A stretch of 64,000 nucleotides of DNA from Caballeronia peredens (GTDB lineage Bacteria > Pseudomonadota > Gammaproteobacteria > Burkholderiales > Burkholderiaceae). Below are positions 25,827-34,749 of the stretch, in pieces; within the stretch, counting starts at the first letter, position 1; every line of letters starts with the position of its first letter. The position numbers were made by a program, and so were the translations under genes. The notes beneath the pieces were generated by a model. It ran no database searches, was not told the origin of the DNA, and saw only the letters and a program-made list of their open reading frames with translations. The stretch spans positions 39,937-103,936 of the forward strand of contig FCOH02000022.1 in assembly GCA_001544595.2 (NCBI GenBank), given 5' to 3'.

Positions 25827-26674
25827 CAGACGTGGGCGGCAAGCATCTGGCGCAGTTCGCGCAGCACTGCGCCGCCGTCCGGGCGCACGCCGCGCCAGAT
25901 GAAGAACGATTCGGCGGCCTGCTCGACCAGCATGCCCAGCCCGTCCGCCACGCGCGCGCCGAGCGTCGATGCGTGCTGCATGAAGACGGTCGGCTGCGCG
26001 CCGTACATCATGTCGTAGGCGAGCGTGCCCGGGCCGAATGCGCGGTCGTCGCAATCGGGCAAGGCGGCATCGAGGCTGCCGGCGGTCGCGTTGATGACCA
26101 CGTCGTAACGCTCGGCCTCCGCGCTGTCCGCGCCGCCGCCCGCGAAACGCACGCCGCGTTCGGCCGCGTTCGGCGCGAACTGCTCGACAAGCTGAAGCGC
26201 CTTCGCCGCCGTGCGATTGACGATCGTGAGCGCCGCCGGCGCGCGGTCGAAGACCGGCAGCACGACGCCGCGCGCCGCGCCGCCCGCGCCGAGCAACAGA
26301 ATGCGCGCGCCCTTGAGGTTCACGCCGAGATTCGCTTCGATGTCGCGCACGAGCCCGACGCCGTCGGTGTTGTCGCCGCGCACGCCGTCCGGCCCGAACG
26401 ACAGCGTGTTCACCGCGCCCGCCGCCGCCGCGCGCGGCGAGAGCGAATCGGCGAGCGCGTGAGCTTCGAGCTTGAACGGCACGGTCACGTTCATGCCGCG
26501 CCCGCCCGCCGCGACGAAGCGCTCCACTTCGCGCGTGAAGCCGTCGAGCGGACCGAGAATGCGCCCGTATTCGACGGCCTCGCCGGTCTGTTCGGCGAAC
26601 TTCGCGTGAATCCAGGGCGACTTGCTGTGCTCGACCGGATTGCCGATCACCGCGTATTGATCTTTCTGGCTCAT
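25826..26674 (-). CDS. aroE: Shikimate dehydrogenase (NADP+)
   Basis: Reduces 3-dehydroshikimate to shikimate in aromatic amino acid synthesis. 282 residues. Seen: YAVIGNPVEHSKSPWIH (8-23), catalytic Lys68 in NVTVPFK, Asp104 in DNTDGVGL, the NADP loop LLGAGGAARG (128-137) and TIVNRTAAKA. The ATG shares four bases with the end of the RNB gene and the stop shares one base with mtgA, forming a compact three-gene operon. Confidence 0.96.
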   Translation of the reverse strand: MSQKDQYAVIGNPVEHSKSPWIHAKFAEQTGEAVEYGRILGPLDGFTREVERFVAAGGRGMNVTVPFKLEAHALADSLSPRAAAAGAVNTLSFGPDGVRGDNTDGVGLVRDIEANLGVNLKGARILLLGAGGAARGVVLPVFDRAPAALTIVNRTAAKALQLVEQFAPNAAERGVRFAGGGADSAEAERYDVVINATAGSLDAALPDCDDRAFGPGTLAYDMMYGAQPTVFMQHASTLGARVADGLGMLVEQAAESFFIWRGVRPDGGAVLRELRQMLAAHV

Positions 26675-28761
26675 GATCGGCTCGGCTCCGTCGATTCCTG
26701 CGCGCCGCCAGCCGATTCCGGCGGCGTGTCCGGCGTGTCCGTCGATTGAGTCGGTTCCGCCGATGCTTCCGCCTGCGCTTCCGCTTCGCTCTGCGCCGAG
26801 AGATCGTCGGTCTCGATGATCTCCTCGTCGGCTTCGTCGTCCTCCGTCGGCGCGGCCGCGGAAGGTGCATCGATCACATGCAGCAGACGGCACGAGGCTT
26901 CGACCGTCAGTTCGTCGATCGACACCACTTCGAGCATCACGCGCGTGCCGCGCGCATGCACGCCGAGACCCGGCACGTGCAGGATCAGCGGAATCTCCTC
27001 CAGACGCACGAGGTCGTCCTTGATGACGGCCGCCGCCACCTGTTTGCGATTTTCTTGCTTGAGCCAGCGCAGACACCAGAAATACTCCATGCGGCGCTGA
27101 TGATCGGCGTAGGCGGTGTACGTATCGTCGAAACCCTGCACGACGGCGAAGAGATCCGCGTCCTTCGGCTTGAACGGCGCGGCGAGTTTCGCCGTCACGC
27201 CGTGCTGCACGCACGCGAGCAACTGCCATTGATTGACGAGATCGACATAACGGCGCAGCGGCGACGTGCTCCACGCATATTGCGCGACGCCCAGGCCTTC
27301 GTGCGGCGCGGGCGTCGTCTGCATGCGCGTGCGCTTGGGTCCGGGCCCGCCGAAGCCGCGCTGCGAGCGATAGATGCCCGGCACGCCGTGATCGTTGAGA
27401 AACGCGCCCCACGACGAGTTCGCGAGAATCGCCAGTTCGGCGACGATCAGATCGAGCGGCGAGCCGCGGCGGCGCGGCGTGATCGTGATGTGCTCGCCGT
27501 CGACGTAAAAGTTGAAGTCGTTGTTGCGCTGCACTTCGCGCTTGAGGCCGAAGCTCGCGCGCGCCTGCTGACGCTTCTCGAACAGCGCCTGCGCGATCGG
27601 CCACAACACGGCGATGTCGGCCTTGTGCGGATAATCGCCCGTGCCGGCCGCGAGGCTTTCCTCGGTGACGTGCTCGTCGAGATGGTTGTGGCGCAGATTG
27701 CTCTTCACGAACACGCGTTCGGCACGCGTTTCCGTCGCGACGATTTCCTGCGTCTCGCGATTCACGATGATGTAAAGCGACAGCGCCGGACGCAGCCCGC
27801 CTTCGCCGAGCGTGAACACGTCGACGACGTTGTCGGGCAGCATCGTGATCTTGTCGCCCGGCATGTAGACGGTGGACAGGCGCCCGCGCGCGATGGCGTC
27901 GATGGCGTCTCCGCGCGCGATGCCGAGCGCCGGCGCCGCGATGTGGATGCCCACGCGCACGCGGCCATCGGTGAGATGCTGGACGGAAAACGCGTCGTCG
28001 ATTTCGGTGGTGGTGACGTCGTCGATGGAAAACGCTTCGACATTCGCCTCGGGCAGATCGTCGGGAAGCGGCCCCGGCTGCACCGACGGAAACCCGACGC
28101 CGTGTGGAAAGTGTTCCGACAGAAAGCGCGCTTCATGCAGCGCGCGCGGCGACGCAATGCCGCCGCATTCGAGCATGAGCCGCGCCTGCGAGATGCCGCG
28201 CGCCGCCGCCGCCGCTTCGAGGGCCTTGTATTCGATCGTGTTCTTGTCGGGCTTCGTGAGCAGGCCGATGGCCTTGTCCTTCAGCGCGTCGGGCAGCTTG
28301 CCCGCCTTCAGGTCCTCTTCGTAGCCCGCCTGCACCAGCGCCTGCTGACGCTTGCGTTCGAGCCCGGCGAGTGCCATCTGCAATTGTTCCTGCGGCGCGC
28401 GCTGATACTGCCCACGCCCCTTGCGGCGGAAATAGACCGGCGCGCCGTGCATGCGCAGCACGAGCGCGGCGCGTTCGGCCGCGCCGAACTTGTCGCCGAA
28501 ATAATCGGCGCCGAGCGCGGCGAACGGGAATTCGTCCTCGGGCGCGCATTCCCACAGGAAATCGAGATCGATCTCCTGCGCGATGGCGTCGGCCTCCTGC
28601 ATCAGGTCGCCGGCGGCGGGCTTGTCGAATTCGATCAGCACGTCCTTCGCGCGCACTTTCGCGCGGCGCCCGCCCGGCAACTCGACCTGAAACGCGTCGC
28701 CCTGTTTGGACAGCACCGCGCCGGCCTTGAAACTACCCGATTCCTCGAAGAAAACGTTCAC
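26671..28761 (-). CDS. RNB-domain exoribonuclease (RNase II family)
   Basis: Predicted 3'-5' exoribonuclease of 696 residues. Seen: an N-terminal basic/cold-shock-like part (MNVFFEESGSFKAGAVLSKQ), the RNB catalytic domain at about 240-560 with FSIDDVTTTEIDDAFSV (metal-binding aspartates) and YMPGDKITMLPDNV, NYxxR-like ISTSPLRR-type segment WSTSPLRRYVDLVNQWQL, and an S1-like end. The last ~60 residues are a Glu/Ala/Ser/Thr-rich acidic tail (EDDEADEEII, ESTEPSRS) unlikely to be folded. It is shorter than RNase R and lacks its long basic C-terminus. Start of the RNB-aroE-mtgA operon. Confidence 0.9.
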   Translation of the reverse strand: MNVFFEESGSFKAGAVLSKQGDAFQVELPGGRRAKVRAKDVLIEFDKPAAGDLMQEADAIAQEIDLDFLWECAPEDEFPFAALGADYFGDKFGAAERAALVLRMHGAPVYFRRKGRGQYQRAPQEQLQMALAGLERKRQQALVQAGYEEDLKAGKLPDALKDKAIGLLTKPDKNTIEYKALEAAAAARGISQARLMLECGGIASPRALHEARFLSEHFPHGVGFPSVQPGPLPDDLPEANVEAFSIDDVTTTEIDDAFSVQHLTDGRVRVGIHIAAPALGIARGDAIDAIARGRLSTVYMPGDKITMLPDNVVDVFTLGEGGLRPALSLYIIVNRETQEIVATETRAERVFVKSNLRHNHLDEHVTEESLAAGTGDYPHKADIAVLWPIAQALFEKRQQARASFGLKREVQRNNDFNFYVDGEHITITPRRRGSPLDLIVAELAILANSSWGAFLNDHGVPGIYRSQRGFGGPGPKRTRMQTTPAPHEGLGVAQYAWSTSPLRRYVDLVNQWQLLACVQHGVTAKLAAPFKPKDADLFAVVQGFDDTYTAYADHQRRMEYFWCLRWLKQENRKQVAAAVIKDDLVRLEEIPLILHVPGLGVHARGTRVMLEVVSIDELTVEASCRLLHVIDAPSAAAPTEDDEADEEIIETDDLSAQSEAEAQAEASAEPTQSTDTPDTPPESAGGAQESTEPSRS

Positions 28762-28842
28762 TCAGTACTCTCGTAAAACGGTGGACCGGGTCGCGCTCAT
28801 GTGCGAACTGCGCGCCGGTGGTTGAATTGGCTGGACGCCGGC

Positions 28843-29442
28843 TCAGGCCGCGGCCGGCGCGACCCGCGGAGGCGGCGCCTGATCGCAGAAGGCGAGCACG
28901 TCGGCGAGGTAGGCCGGGAAGTCGCTGATCGCGTGATCGCCGCCCTGGATCAGCGTGGTCCGCACGCCGGGATAGTGGTCGAGCATCGTGCGGTAATCGA
29001 GCACTTCGTCGCCCGTCGCCGCGATCAGATAGTAGCGCTCGGGCCGCGTCACCGAGGCGACGGCGAGCGCGCGCAATTCGTCGAGATGACGCGGCAGCAC
29101 CGTGATGCTGCCGCCGCCGTGCCACAAGGGCTGGTCGCCCAGATATTTGCTCAGATCGCGCTGCGGCACCACGGCGGGATTGAGCAGCACGGCGCGCCAG
29201 CCGTGTTTCTCCGCGAGATACGTCGCGTAATAGCCGCCGAGCGAACTGCCGACGACGGTCACCTCGCTCGCGTTCTCGCCCGCCGCGAGCGATTCCGCCA
29301 GCTCGACGGCATCGAACGGCGACACCGGCAGCGTCGGGCACTGCCATTCGCCGAGCCGCCCGAGTTCCGCGAGCCGCGCGTGCATCACGCGCGCCTTGAA
29401 CGACTGGGGAGACGAACGAAAGCCGTGCAGATAGAGAATCAC
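28843..29442 (-). CDS. YqiA/YcfP-family alpha/beta hydrolase
   Basis: Predicted small esterase of 199 residues. Seen: ILYLHGFRSSPQSFKA at the N-terminus (oxyanion region), the nucleophile elbow VVGSSLGGYYATYLAEKHG, a later acidic position in ATGDEVLDYRTM, and the histidine in QGGDHAISDF. The GTG start overlaps the mpl stop codon by four bases (GTGA), so it is coupled to mpl. The E. coli YqiA relative is an esterase of unknown physiological role, so no substrate is proposed. Confidence 0.88.
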   Translation of the reverse strand: MILYLHGFRSSPQSFKARVMHARLAELGRLGEWQCPTLPVSPFDAVELAESLAAGENASEVTVVGSSLGGYYATYLAEKHGWRAVLLNPAVVPQRDLSKYLGDQPLWHGGGSITVLPRHLDELRALAVASVTRPERYYLIAATGDEVLDYRTMLDHYPGVRTTLIQGGDHAISDFPAYLADVLAFCDQAPPPRVAPAAA

Positions 29443-30833
29443 GCATGTCCTCCTGCGCCACGCGCCGAAAGCGCGTCGAGCAGTTTCTGGTGGACGCCGC
29501 CGAAGCCGCCGTTGCTCATCACGAGCACGTGATCGCCGGGGCGCGCGGCCGCCGCGACCGCCTTCACCAGGGGTTCGATTTCGTTGAATGCGCGCGCCTT
29601 GCCGCCGAGCGGCGCGAGCGCTTCGGCCAGATCCCAGCCGAGCTTGTCGCGGCCTTCGCGCGCGCCGTAGCCGAAAACCAGATCCGCGTCCGCGAGACTC
29701 GCGGGCAACTGCGCTTTCATCGTGCCGAGCTTCATCGTGTTCGAGCGCGGCTCCAGCACGGCGAGAATGCGCGCGTTTCCGACGCGCGTGCGCAATCCGG
29801 CGACGGTCGTGTCGATCGCGGTTGGATGATGCGCGAAGTCGTCATAGACCGTGACGCCGTCCACGCTGCCCTTCACTTCCATGCGCCGCTTGACGTTGCG
29901 GAATTCCGCGAGCGACTTCACCGACTGCGCGGCCGGCACGCCCACGGAGCGCGCCGCCGCGATCGCCGCGAGCGCGTTCATGCGATTGTGCTCGCCCTGA
30001 ACCTGCCAGTCGACGACGCCCTGACGCTCGCCTTCCCAGTACACGGCGAACTGCTGATCGACGGGCGCGCCGTCGGTCGCGGGCAGCGCCTGCCAGCCGC
30101 CCTCGACGCCGAAGCGCTCGACGCCCGACCAGCAGCCGCGCGTGAGCACGCGCTCGAGCGCCGCCTCGCGCCCGTTCGTGACGATGCGCCCGATGCCTGG
30201 CACCGTGCGCACGAGATGATGAAATTGCGTTTCGATGGCGGCGAGATCGGCAAAGATGTCGGCGTGATCGAATTCGAGATTGTTGAGCACTGCCGTGCGC
30301 GGCCGGTAATGGACGAACTTCGAGCGCTTGTCGAAGAAGGCGGTGTCGTACTCGTCCGCTTCGATCACGAAGAAGCTGGAATCGGTCAGCCGCGCGGAAA
30401 TGCCGAAGTTGAGCGGCACGCCGCCGATCAGAAAGCCCGGATTCATGCCGGCGTCTTCGAGCAGCCACGCGAGCATCGAACTGGTCGTGGTCTTGCCGTG
30501 CGTGCCCGCCACCGCGAGCACCCACTTGCCCGCCAGCACATGCTCGCCGAGCCACTGCGGACCGGAGGTGTACGGCAGGCCGCGATCGAGGATCGCCTCC
30601 ATCAGCGGATTGCCGCGCGTCACCACATTGCCGATGACGAACAGATCCGGCTCCAGCGCCAGCTGCTCGACGCCATAGCCTTCGATCAGCTCGATGCCCT
30701 GCGCTTCGAGCTGCGTGCTCATCGGCGGATAGACGCCCGCGTCGCAGCCGGTGACCTTGTGGCCCGCTTCGCGCGCCAGCACGGCGAGTCCGCCCATGAA
30801 GGTGCCGCAGATACCGAGGATGTGGATGTGCAT
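29439..30833 (-). CDS. mpl: UDP-N-acetylmuramate:L-alanyl-gamma-D-glutamyl-meso-diaminopimelate ligase
   Basis: Murein-recycling ligase that attaches recovered tripeptide to UDP-MurNAc. 464 residues. Seen: HIHILGICGTFMGGLAVLAREAGH (UDP-sugar binding), the ATP motif VAGTHGKTTTSSML, FFVIEADEYDTAFFDKRSKFVHY, NNLEFDHADIF and YDDFAHHPTAI. The ATG at 30833 is the conserved family start, inside a longer non-coding-like frame. It is functionally linked to ampD at 48 kb, which releases the same tripeptide. Confidence 0.95.
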   Translation of the reverse strand: MHIHILGICGTFMGGLAVLAREAGHKVTGCDAGVYPPMSTQLEAQGIELIEGYGVEQLALEPDLFVIGNVVTRGNPLMEAILDRGLPYTSGPQWLGEHVLAGKWVLAVAGTHGKTTTSSMLAWLLEDAGMNPGFLIGGVPLNFGISARLTDSSFFVIEADEYDTAFFDKRSKFVHYRPRTAVLNNLEFDHADIFADLAAIETQFHHLVRTVPGIGRIVTNGREAALERVLTRGCWSGVERFGVEGGWQALPATDGAPVDQQFAVYWEGERQGVVDWQVQGEHNRMNALAAIAAARSVGVPAAQSVKSLAEFRNVKRRMEVKGSVDGVTVYDDFAHHPTAIDTTVAGLRTRVGNARILAVLEPRSNTMKLGTMKAQLPASLADADLVFGYGAREGRDKLGWDLAEALAPLGGKARAFNEIEPLVKAVAAAARPGDHVLVMSNGGFGGVHQKLLDALSARGAGGHA

Positions 30834-31020
30834 AAACCGTGTCGCGCCGCGCGGGCGATGAAGTGCGGAAAACAGGAAACGGCGCCTACGGATAAACCCG
30901 TGCAGGAAAGCGCCTGAAGGCGCATATTGTAACCGAGCGAGCCAGGCGCTCTTGCGTCGACGGCGGCGCACAGCCCGGCCGCCGAAAAGGCTGCCTGACG
31001 TTATCTAGTATGATTTCGGG

Positions 31021-31668
31021 ATGGCTCGCAAATCACATTTCGATCCGCAGCGCGTGCGCGAGGAAATCGCGATCGCCGCTGCCAGAATGATCGCCGAAGA
31101 AGGGCTCGATTACGCCACGGCGAAGCGCAAGGCTGCGCGGCAGGTGGTCGGCGAGACCAAGATCGGCGGTGAGTTCCTGCCCGATAACGATCAGATCGAA
31201 GAGGAAATCCGCGAATATCAGGCGATTTTCCAGAGCGACAGCCAGCCGGCCGTGCTGCGCCGCATGCGCGAAACCGCGCTCGAATGGATGGAGCGACTGA
31301 AGTCCTTCGACCCGTATCTCACCGGCGCGGTGCTCAACGGCACGGCGGGCGAGCATTCCGATATTCATCTGCAATGCTTCTGCGACAATCCAAAGGAAGT
31401 CGCGATCTACCTGCTCAATGCCAACGTACAGTACGACGTGTCGGAAACGCGGCATTTCGCCGGGCGCGGCTATGTCGAAACCCTGAGCTTTCTGCATCGC
31501 CCGCGCGGGGAAGAGCCGATCGGCGTGCATATCGCGCTCTATGACGCCAACGACCTGCGCGGCGCCGTGCGTGCCGACGGCCGCGGCCGTCTTGCGCGCG
31601 CGAATGCGGCGGCGGTGCGCGCGCTGCTCGATCATCCCGATTCGCCGCCGCTCGAAATCGGCGGCTGA
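31021..31668 (+). CDS. Conserved protein with nucleotidyltransferase-like segment, function unknown
   Basis: 215 residues, no signal peptide or membrane segment. The N-terminal third is helical and charged (REEIAIAAARMIAEEGLDYATAKRKAARQVVG). The middle LTGAVLNGTAGEHSDIHLQCFCDNPKEVAIYLL has the G(S/T)-x-x-SDIxL shape of a nucleotidyltransferase fold, with a second acidic strand candidate at GVHIALYDANDLRG. I do not recognise a characterised family. A possible -10 (TAGTAT, 31006-31011) would start the transcript only a few bases before the ATG, suggesting a near-leaderless message. The tlpA-like gene follows after 18 bases and is probably in the same operon. Confidence 0.8.
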   Translation: MARKSHFDPQRVREEIAIAAARMIAEEGLDYATAKRKAARQVVGETKIGGEFLPDNDQIEEEIREYQAIFQSDSQPAVLRRMRETALEWMERLKSFDPYLTGAVLNGTAGEHSDIHLQCFCDNPKEVAIYLLNANVQYDVSETRHFAGRGYVETLSFLHRPRGEEPIGVHIALYDANDLRGAVRADGRGRLARANAAAVRALLDHPDSPPLEIGG

Positions 31669-31686
31669 CACTTCTTCCGGACGCTC

Positions 31687-32235
31687 ATGAACACTTCACG
31701 CATTCTGGCGGCGCTCGTGGTGGCGGTCGCCGCAACGGTCGGCGGCTTCTACGCGGGCCATGTCTTCACCGGCAACGACACCGTCGCCGCGACACCATCT
31801 GGCGCGAGCGCCGGCAATGCGGTCGAGCAGTTGTGGAAGGCGACGCCGCCGGGCGCCGCCGGCACGTCGCAGCCGCTTGCGGCGTTCAAGGGCCGTCCGG
31901 TCGTCGTGAATTTCTGGGCGTCGTGGTGCGGACCATGCGTGAAGGAAATGCCGGCGCTCTCCGCGATGCAGCGCGAATACGAGAAAAAAGGCGTCACGTT
32001 CATCGGGCTCGGCGTCGACAGCGAAAAGAACGTGAACGACTTCCTCAAGAAAGTGCCGGTCGGCTATCCGGTCTACGTGACCGGATTCGGCGGCGCGGAT
32101 CTTGCGCGCAGCTTCGGCAACAACGCCGGCGGCTTGCCGTTTACCGTCGTGATCGACTCGAAAGGCGCGGTTCGTTCGACAAAACTGGGCGAAGTGAACC
32201 CGGCCGAGCTCAAGCACACGCTCGACAGCCTGTAA
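31687..32235 (+). CDS. TlpA/ResA-family thiol:disulfide oxidoreductase
   Basis: Membrane-anchored periplasmic thioredoxin-fold protein of 182 residues. Seen: an N-terminal hydrophobic anchor or signal (about 5-26), the redox centre FWASWCGPCVKEMP with Cys81 and Cys84, and the cis-proline region GGLPFTVVID. Likely reduces protein disulfides, for example in cytochrome c assembly or envelope quality control; the partner is unknown. Follows the nucleotidyltransferase-like gene by 18 bases. Confidence 0.9.
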   Translation: MNTSRILAALVVAVAATVGGFYAGHVFTGNDTVAATPSGASAGNAVEQLWKATPPGAAGTSQPLAAFKGRPVVVNFWASWCGPCVKEMPALSAMQREYEKKGVTFIGLGVDSEKNVNDFLKKVPVGYPVYVTGFGGADLARSFGNNAGGLPFTVVIDSKGAVRSTKLGEVNPAELKHTLDSL

Positions 32236-32380
32236 AAAGTCGTTGCCCCCGAGTTGGGAAATACGCTAAGTAAGCTGCGAGTTAAAGTCTATTACGGCGA
32301 TCTTGCAGGAAATTTGCCGTGCTTTCGCTGTCCGGGCGGTAAGATGTCGCGTACTTTAGGAACCGTCTGCCGCGTAAAAC

Positions 32381-32410
32381 TAGACAAAATTCTCTAAAAG
32401 GCGCTAAAGT
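32381..32410 (+). promoter_or_regulatory. Sigma-70-like promoter of the accB-accC operon
   Basis: TAGACA (32381-32386), 18 bases, TAAAGT (32405-32410). Predicted start near 32417 gives a ~310-base leader before accB that contains a 70-codon ORF and a small hairpin CCGGG/CCCGG (32686-32690 with 32695-32699). Confidence 0.5.
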
Positions 32411-32440
32411 GCGCCGAATTCCGCACAACCCGAAGCGACC

Positions 32441-32653
32441 ATGATTACTCTGCCGGTGCCGCGTGGCTGCCTTGCCGTCGAATCCGACACCTGCAACACG
32501 GGTGCCGGCGGCCGCATGGCGTCCGGAGCAGTCATGCGTGCAGCGGCCGGTCACGCGTATCAAAGCGACCACGCCGGCGCGTTCGATGTGAACGTCCTTC
32601 GCGTGCCGATCGATTTTGCCGCCGTGTTTCCGGCCGGTGCCGCTCGCGGCTGA
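32441..32653 (+). CDS. Small ORF of 70 codons in the accB leader
   Basis: ATG at 32441, about 24 bases after the predicted transcription start, stop at 32653, 75 bases before accB. The Shine-Dalgarno is weak. The peptide (MITLPVPRGCLAVESDTC..., ...FAAVFPAGAARG) has no motif I recognise. It could be a small protein, a regulatory leader ORF, or chance. In many Burkholderia relatives aroQ (type II 3-dehydroquinase) lies here; no AroQ motif is present. Confidence 0.35.
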   Translation: MITLPVPRGCLAVESDTCNTGAGGRMASGAVMRAAAGHAYQSDHAGAFDVNVLRVPIDFAAVFPAGAARG

Positions 32654-32727
32654 GCACTCAGAACACCCACAAATCAAGTCAAGTGCCGGGCAATCCCGGT
32701 CTCCAAGTATTGAAAGGGGATTTTTCG

Positions 32728-33204
32728 ATGGACCTTCGTAAACTCAAAACGCTGATCGACCTCGTCTCGGAATCCGGCATCTCGGAGCTGGAAGTGACGG
32801 AAGGCGAAGGCAAGGTTCGCATCGTCAAGAACGCCGCGCCCGTCTACATGCAGGCGCCGCAACAGTACGCGCCGCAGATGCAGGCGCCGGCGCCGCAACC
32901 GTTCGCCGCATCGGGCGAAACCAGCGCTGCGGCCGCCGCCGCGCCTGCCGCAGCCGCCGTGCCGCAGGGCCACATCGTGACCTCGCCGATGGTCGGCTCG
33001 TTCTACCGTGCGCCGTCGCCGGGCGCCGATCCGTTCGTGCAGGTCGGCGACACGGTGAAGGAAGGCCAGACGATCTGCATCATCGAAGCGATGAAGCTCT
33101 TGAACGAAATCGAATCGGACAAGGCCGGCGTCGTGAAGGAAATCCTCGTCGAGAACGGCCAGGCGGTCGAATACGGCCAGCCGTTGTTCGTGATCGGCGA
33201 CTGA
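32728..33204 (+). CDS. accB: Acetyl-CoA carboxylase biotin carboxyl carrier protein
   Basis: Carries biotin between the carboxylase and transferase steps of malonyl-CoA synthesis. 158 residues. Seen: N-terminal helix MDLRKLKTLIDLVSESGISELEV, a flexible Ala/Pro/Gln linker (about 40-80), and the biotinyl domain with SPMVGSFYRAPSPGADPFV and the biotinylation motif EAMKLLNE, Lys123. The ATG at 32728 follows AAAGGGGA. Upstream of accC (164-base gap) as in most proteobacteria. Confidence 0.97.
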   Translation: MDLRKLKTLIDLVSESGISELEVTEGEGKVRIVKNAAPVYMQAPQQYAPQMQAPAPQPFAASGETSAAAAAAPAAAAVPQGHIVTSPMVGSFYRAPSPGADPFVQVGDTVKEGQTICIIEAMKLLNEIESDKAGVVKEILVENGQAVEYGQPLFVIGD

Positions 33205-33368
33205 CGCGCCCGCGTGCCGGATGCGCTGCCATCGTCGTCGTTCGTGCATCGAACGCGCGCCTTTCGCGCGCGCCGTCCGGCTAAACGCCATTCGCGCGCG
33301 TCTGACGCGCGCCGCCGACTGGATCCCCGAGGGCCGCTCGCGCGAGCCCGTTGATGAGCCGACCCACT

Positions 33369-34736
33369 ATGTTTGAAAAAATTCTCATTGCGAACCGCGG
33401 CGAAATCGCGCTTCGCATCCAGCGCGCGTGCCGCGAGCTGGGTGTCAAGACCGTCGTCGTCTATTCGGAAGCCGACAAGGAAGCCAAGTACGTCAAGCTC
33501 GCCGATGAAGCCGTCTGCATCGGACCGGCGCCGTCCAATCTCTCCTACCTGAACATGCCTGCGCTCATCAGCGCGGCCGAAGTCACCGACGCCGAAGCCA
33601 TCCACCCCGGCTACGGCTTCCTCTCCGAGAACGCAGATTTCGCCGAGCGCGTCGAGCAATCGGGCTTCACGTTCATCGGCCCGCGGCCCGAAACCATCCG
33701 CATGATGGGCGACAAGGTCACCGCCAAGCAGACCATGATCAAGACCGGCGTGCCGTGCGTGCCGGGTTCGGAAGGCGCGTTGCCCGATGATCCGCGCGAA
33801 ATCGTGAAGATTGCGCGCACGATCGGCTACCCGGTCATCATCAAGGCGGCGGGCGGCGGCGGCGGGCGCGGCATGCGCGTCGTGCATACGGAAGCGGCGC
33901 TCGTCAACGCGGTCAACATGACGCGCGAAGAAGCGGGACGCGCTTTCGGCAATCCGCAGGTGTACATGGAGAAGTTTCTCGAGAATCCGCGCCATATCGA
34001 GATTCAGGTGCTGTCGGATTCGTTCCGCAACGCGATCTGGCTCGGCGAACGTGATTGCTCGATGCAGCGCCGCCACCAGAAGGTGATCGAGGAAGCGCCG
34101 GCGCCGGGCATCGCGCGGCGGCTGATCGAGCGTATCGGCGACCGTTGCGCCGACGCGTGCAAGAAGATGGGCTATCTCGGCGCGGGCACGTTCGAATTCC
34201 TGTACGAGAACAACGAGTTCTACTTCATCGAGATGAACACGCGCGTGCAGGTGGAGCATCCGGTGACGGAGCTCATCACGGGCGTGGATATCGTGCAGGA
34301 GCAGATCCGCATCGCGGCCGGCGAGAAGCTCGCGTTTCGCCAGAAAGACATCCAGTTCCGCGGCCACGCGATCGAATGCCGCGTCAACGCGGAAGATCCG
34401 TTCAAGTTCACGCCGTCGCCGGGACGCATCACGTCGTGGCATACGCCGGGCGGCCCCGGCATCCGCGTCGATTCGCATGCCTACAACGGCTATTTCGTCC
34501 CGCCTAACTACGATTCGATGATCGGCAAGCTCATCGCCTACGGCGCGACGCGCGAGCAGGCGATCAACCGCATGCGCATCGCGTTGTCGGAAATGGTCGT
34601 GGAAGGCATCTCGACCAACATTCCGCTGCATCGCGAGCTGATGATCGACGCGAAGTTCGTCGAAGGCGGTACGAGCATTCACTATCTCGAGAACAAGCTG
34701 GCCGCGCGTCAGGCGGCCGTGGCGGAAGAGTCGTGA
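33369..34736 (+). CDS. accC: Biotin carboxylase
   Basis: ATP-dependent carboxylation of biotin on AccB. 455 residues. Seen: MFEKILIANRGEIALRIQRAC (residues 1-21), VYSEADKEAKYVKLADEAV, the ATP-grasp glycine loop AAGGGGGRGMRV, SMQRRHQKVIEEAPAP, and EMNTRVQVEHPVTELITGVD. The ATG at 33369 is the universal family start; in-frame TTG/ATG codons at 33351 and 33354 would add six residues. prmA follows after 13 bases. Confidence 0.97.
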   Translation: MFEKILIANRGEIALRIQRACRELGVKTVVVYSEADKEAKYVKLADEAVCIGPAPSNLSYLNMPALISAAEVTDAEAIHPGYGFLSENADFAERVEQSGFTFIGPRPETIRMMGDKVTAKQTMIKTGVPCVPGSEGALPDDPREIVKIARTIGYPVIIKAAGGGGGRGMRVVHTEAALVNAVNMTREEAGRAFGNPQVYMEKFLENPRHIEIQVLSDSFRNAIWLGERDCSMQRRHQKVIEEAPAPGIARRLIERIGDRCADACKKMGYLGAGTFEFLYENNEFYFIEMNTRVQVEHPVTELITGVDIVQEQIRIAAGEKLAFRQKDIQFRGHAIECRVNAEDPFKFTPSPGRITSWHTPGGPGIRVDSHAYNGYFVPPNYDSMIGKLIAYGATREQAINRMRIALSEMVVEGISTNIPLHRELMIDAKFVEGGTSIHYLENKLAARQAAVAEES

Positions 34737-34749
34737 AAGGCGGACGAGC

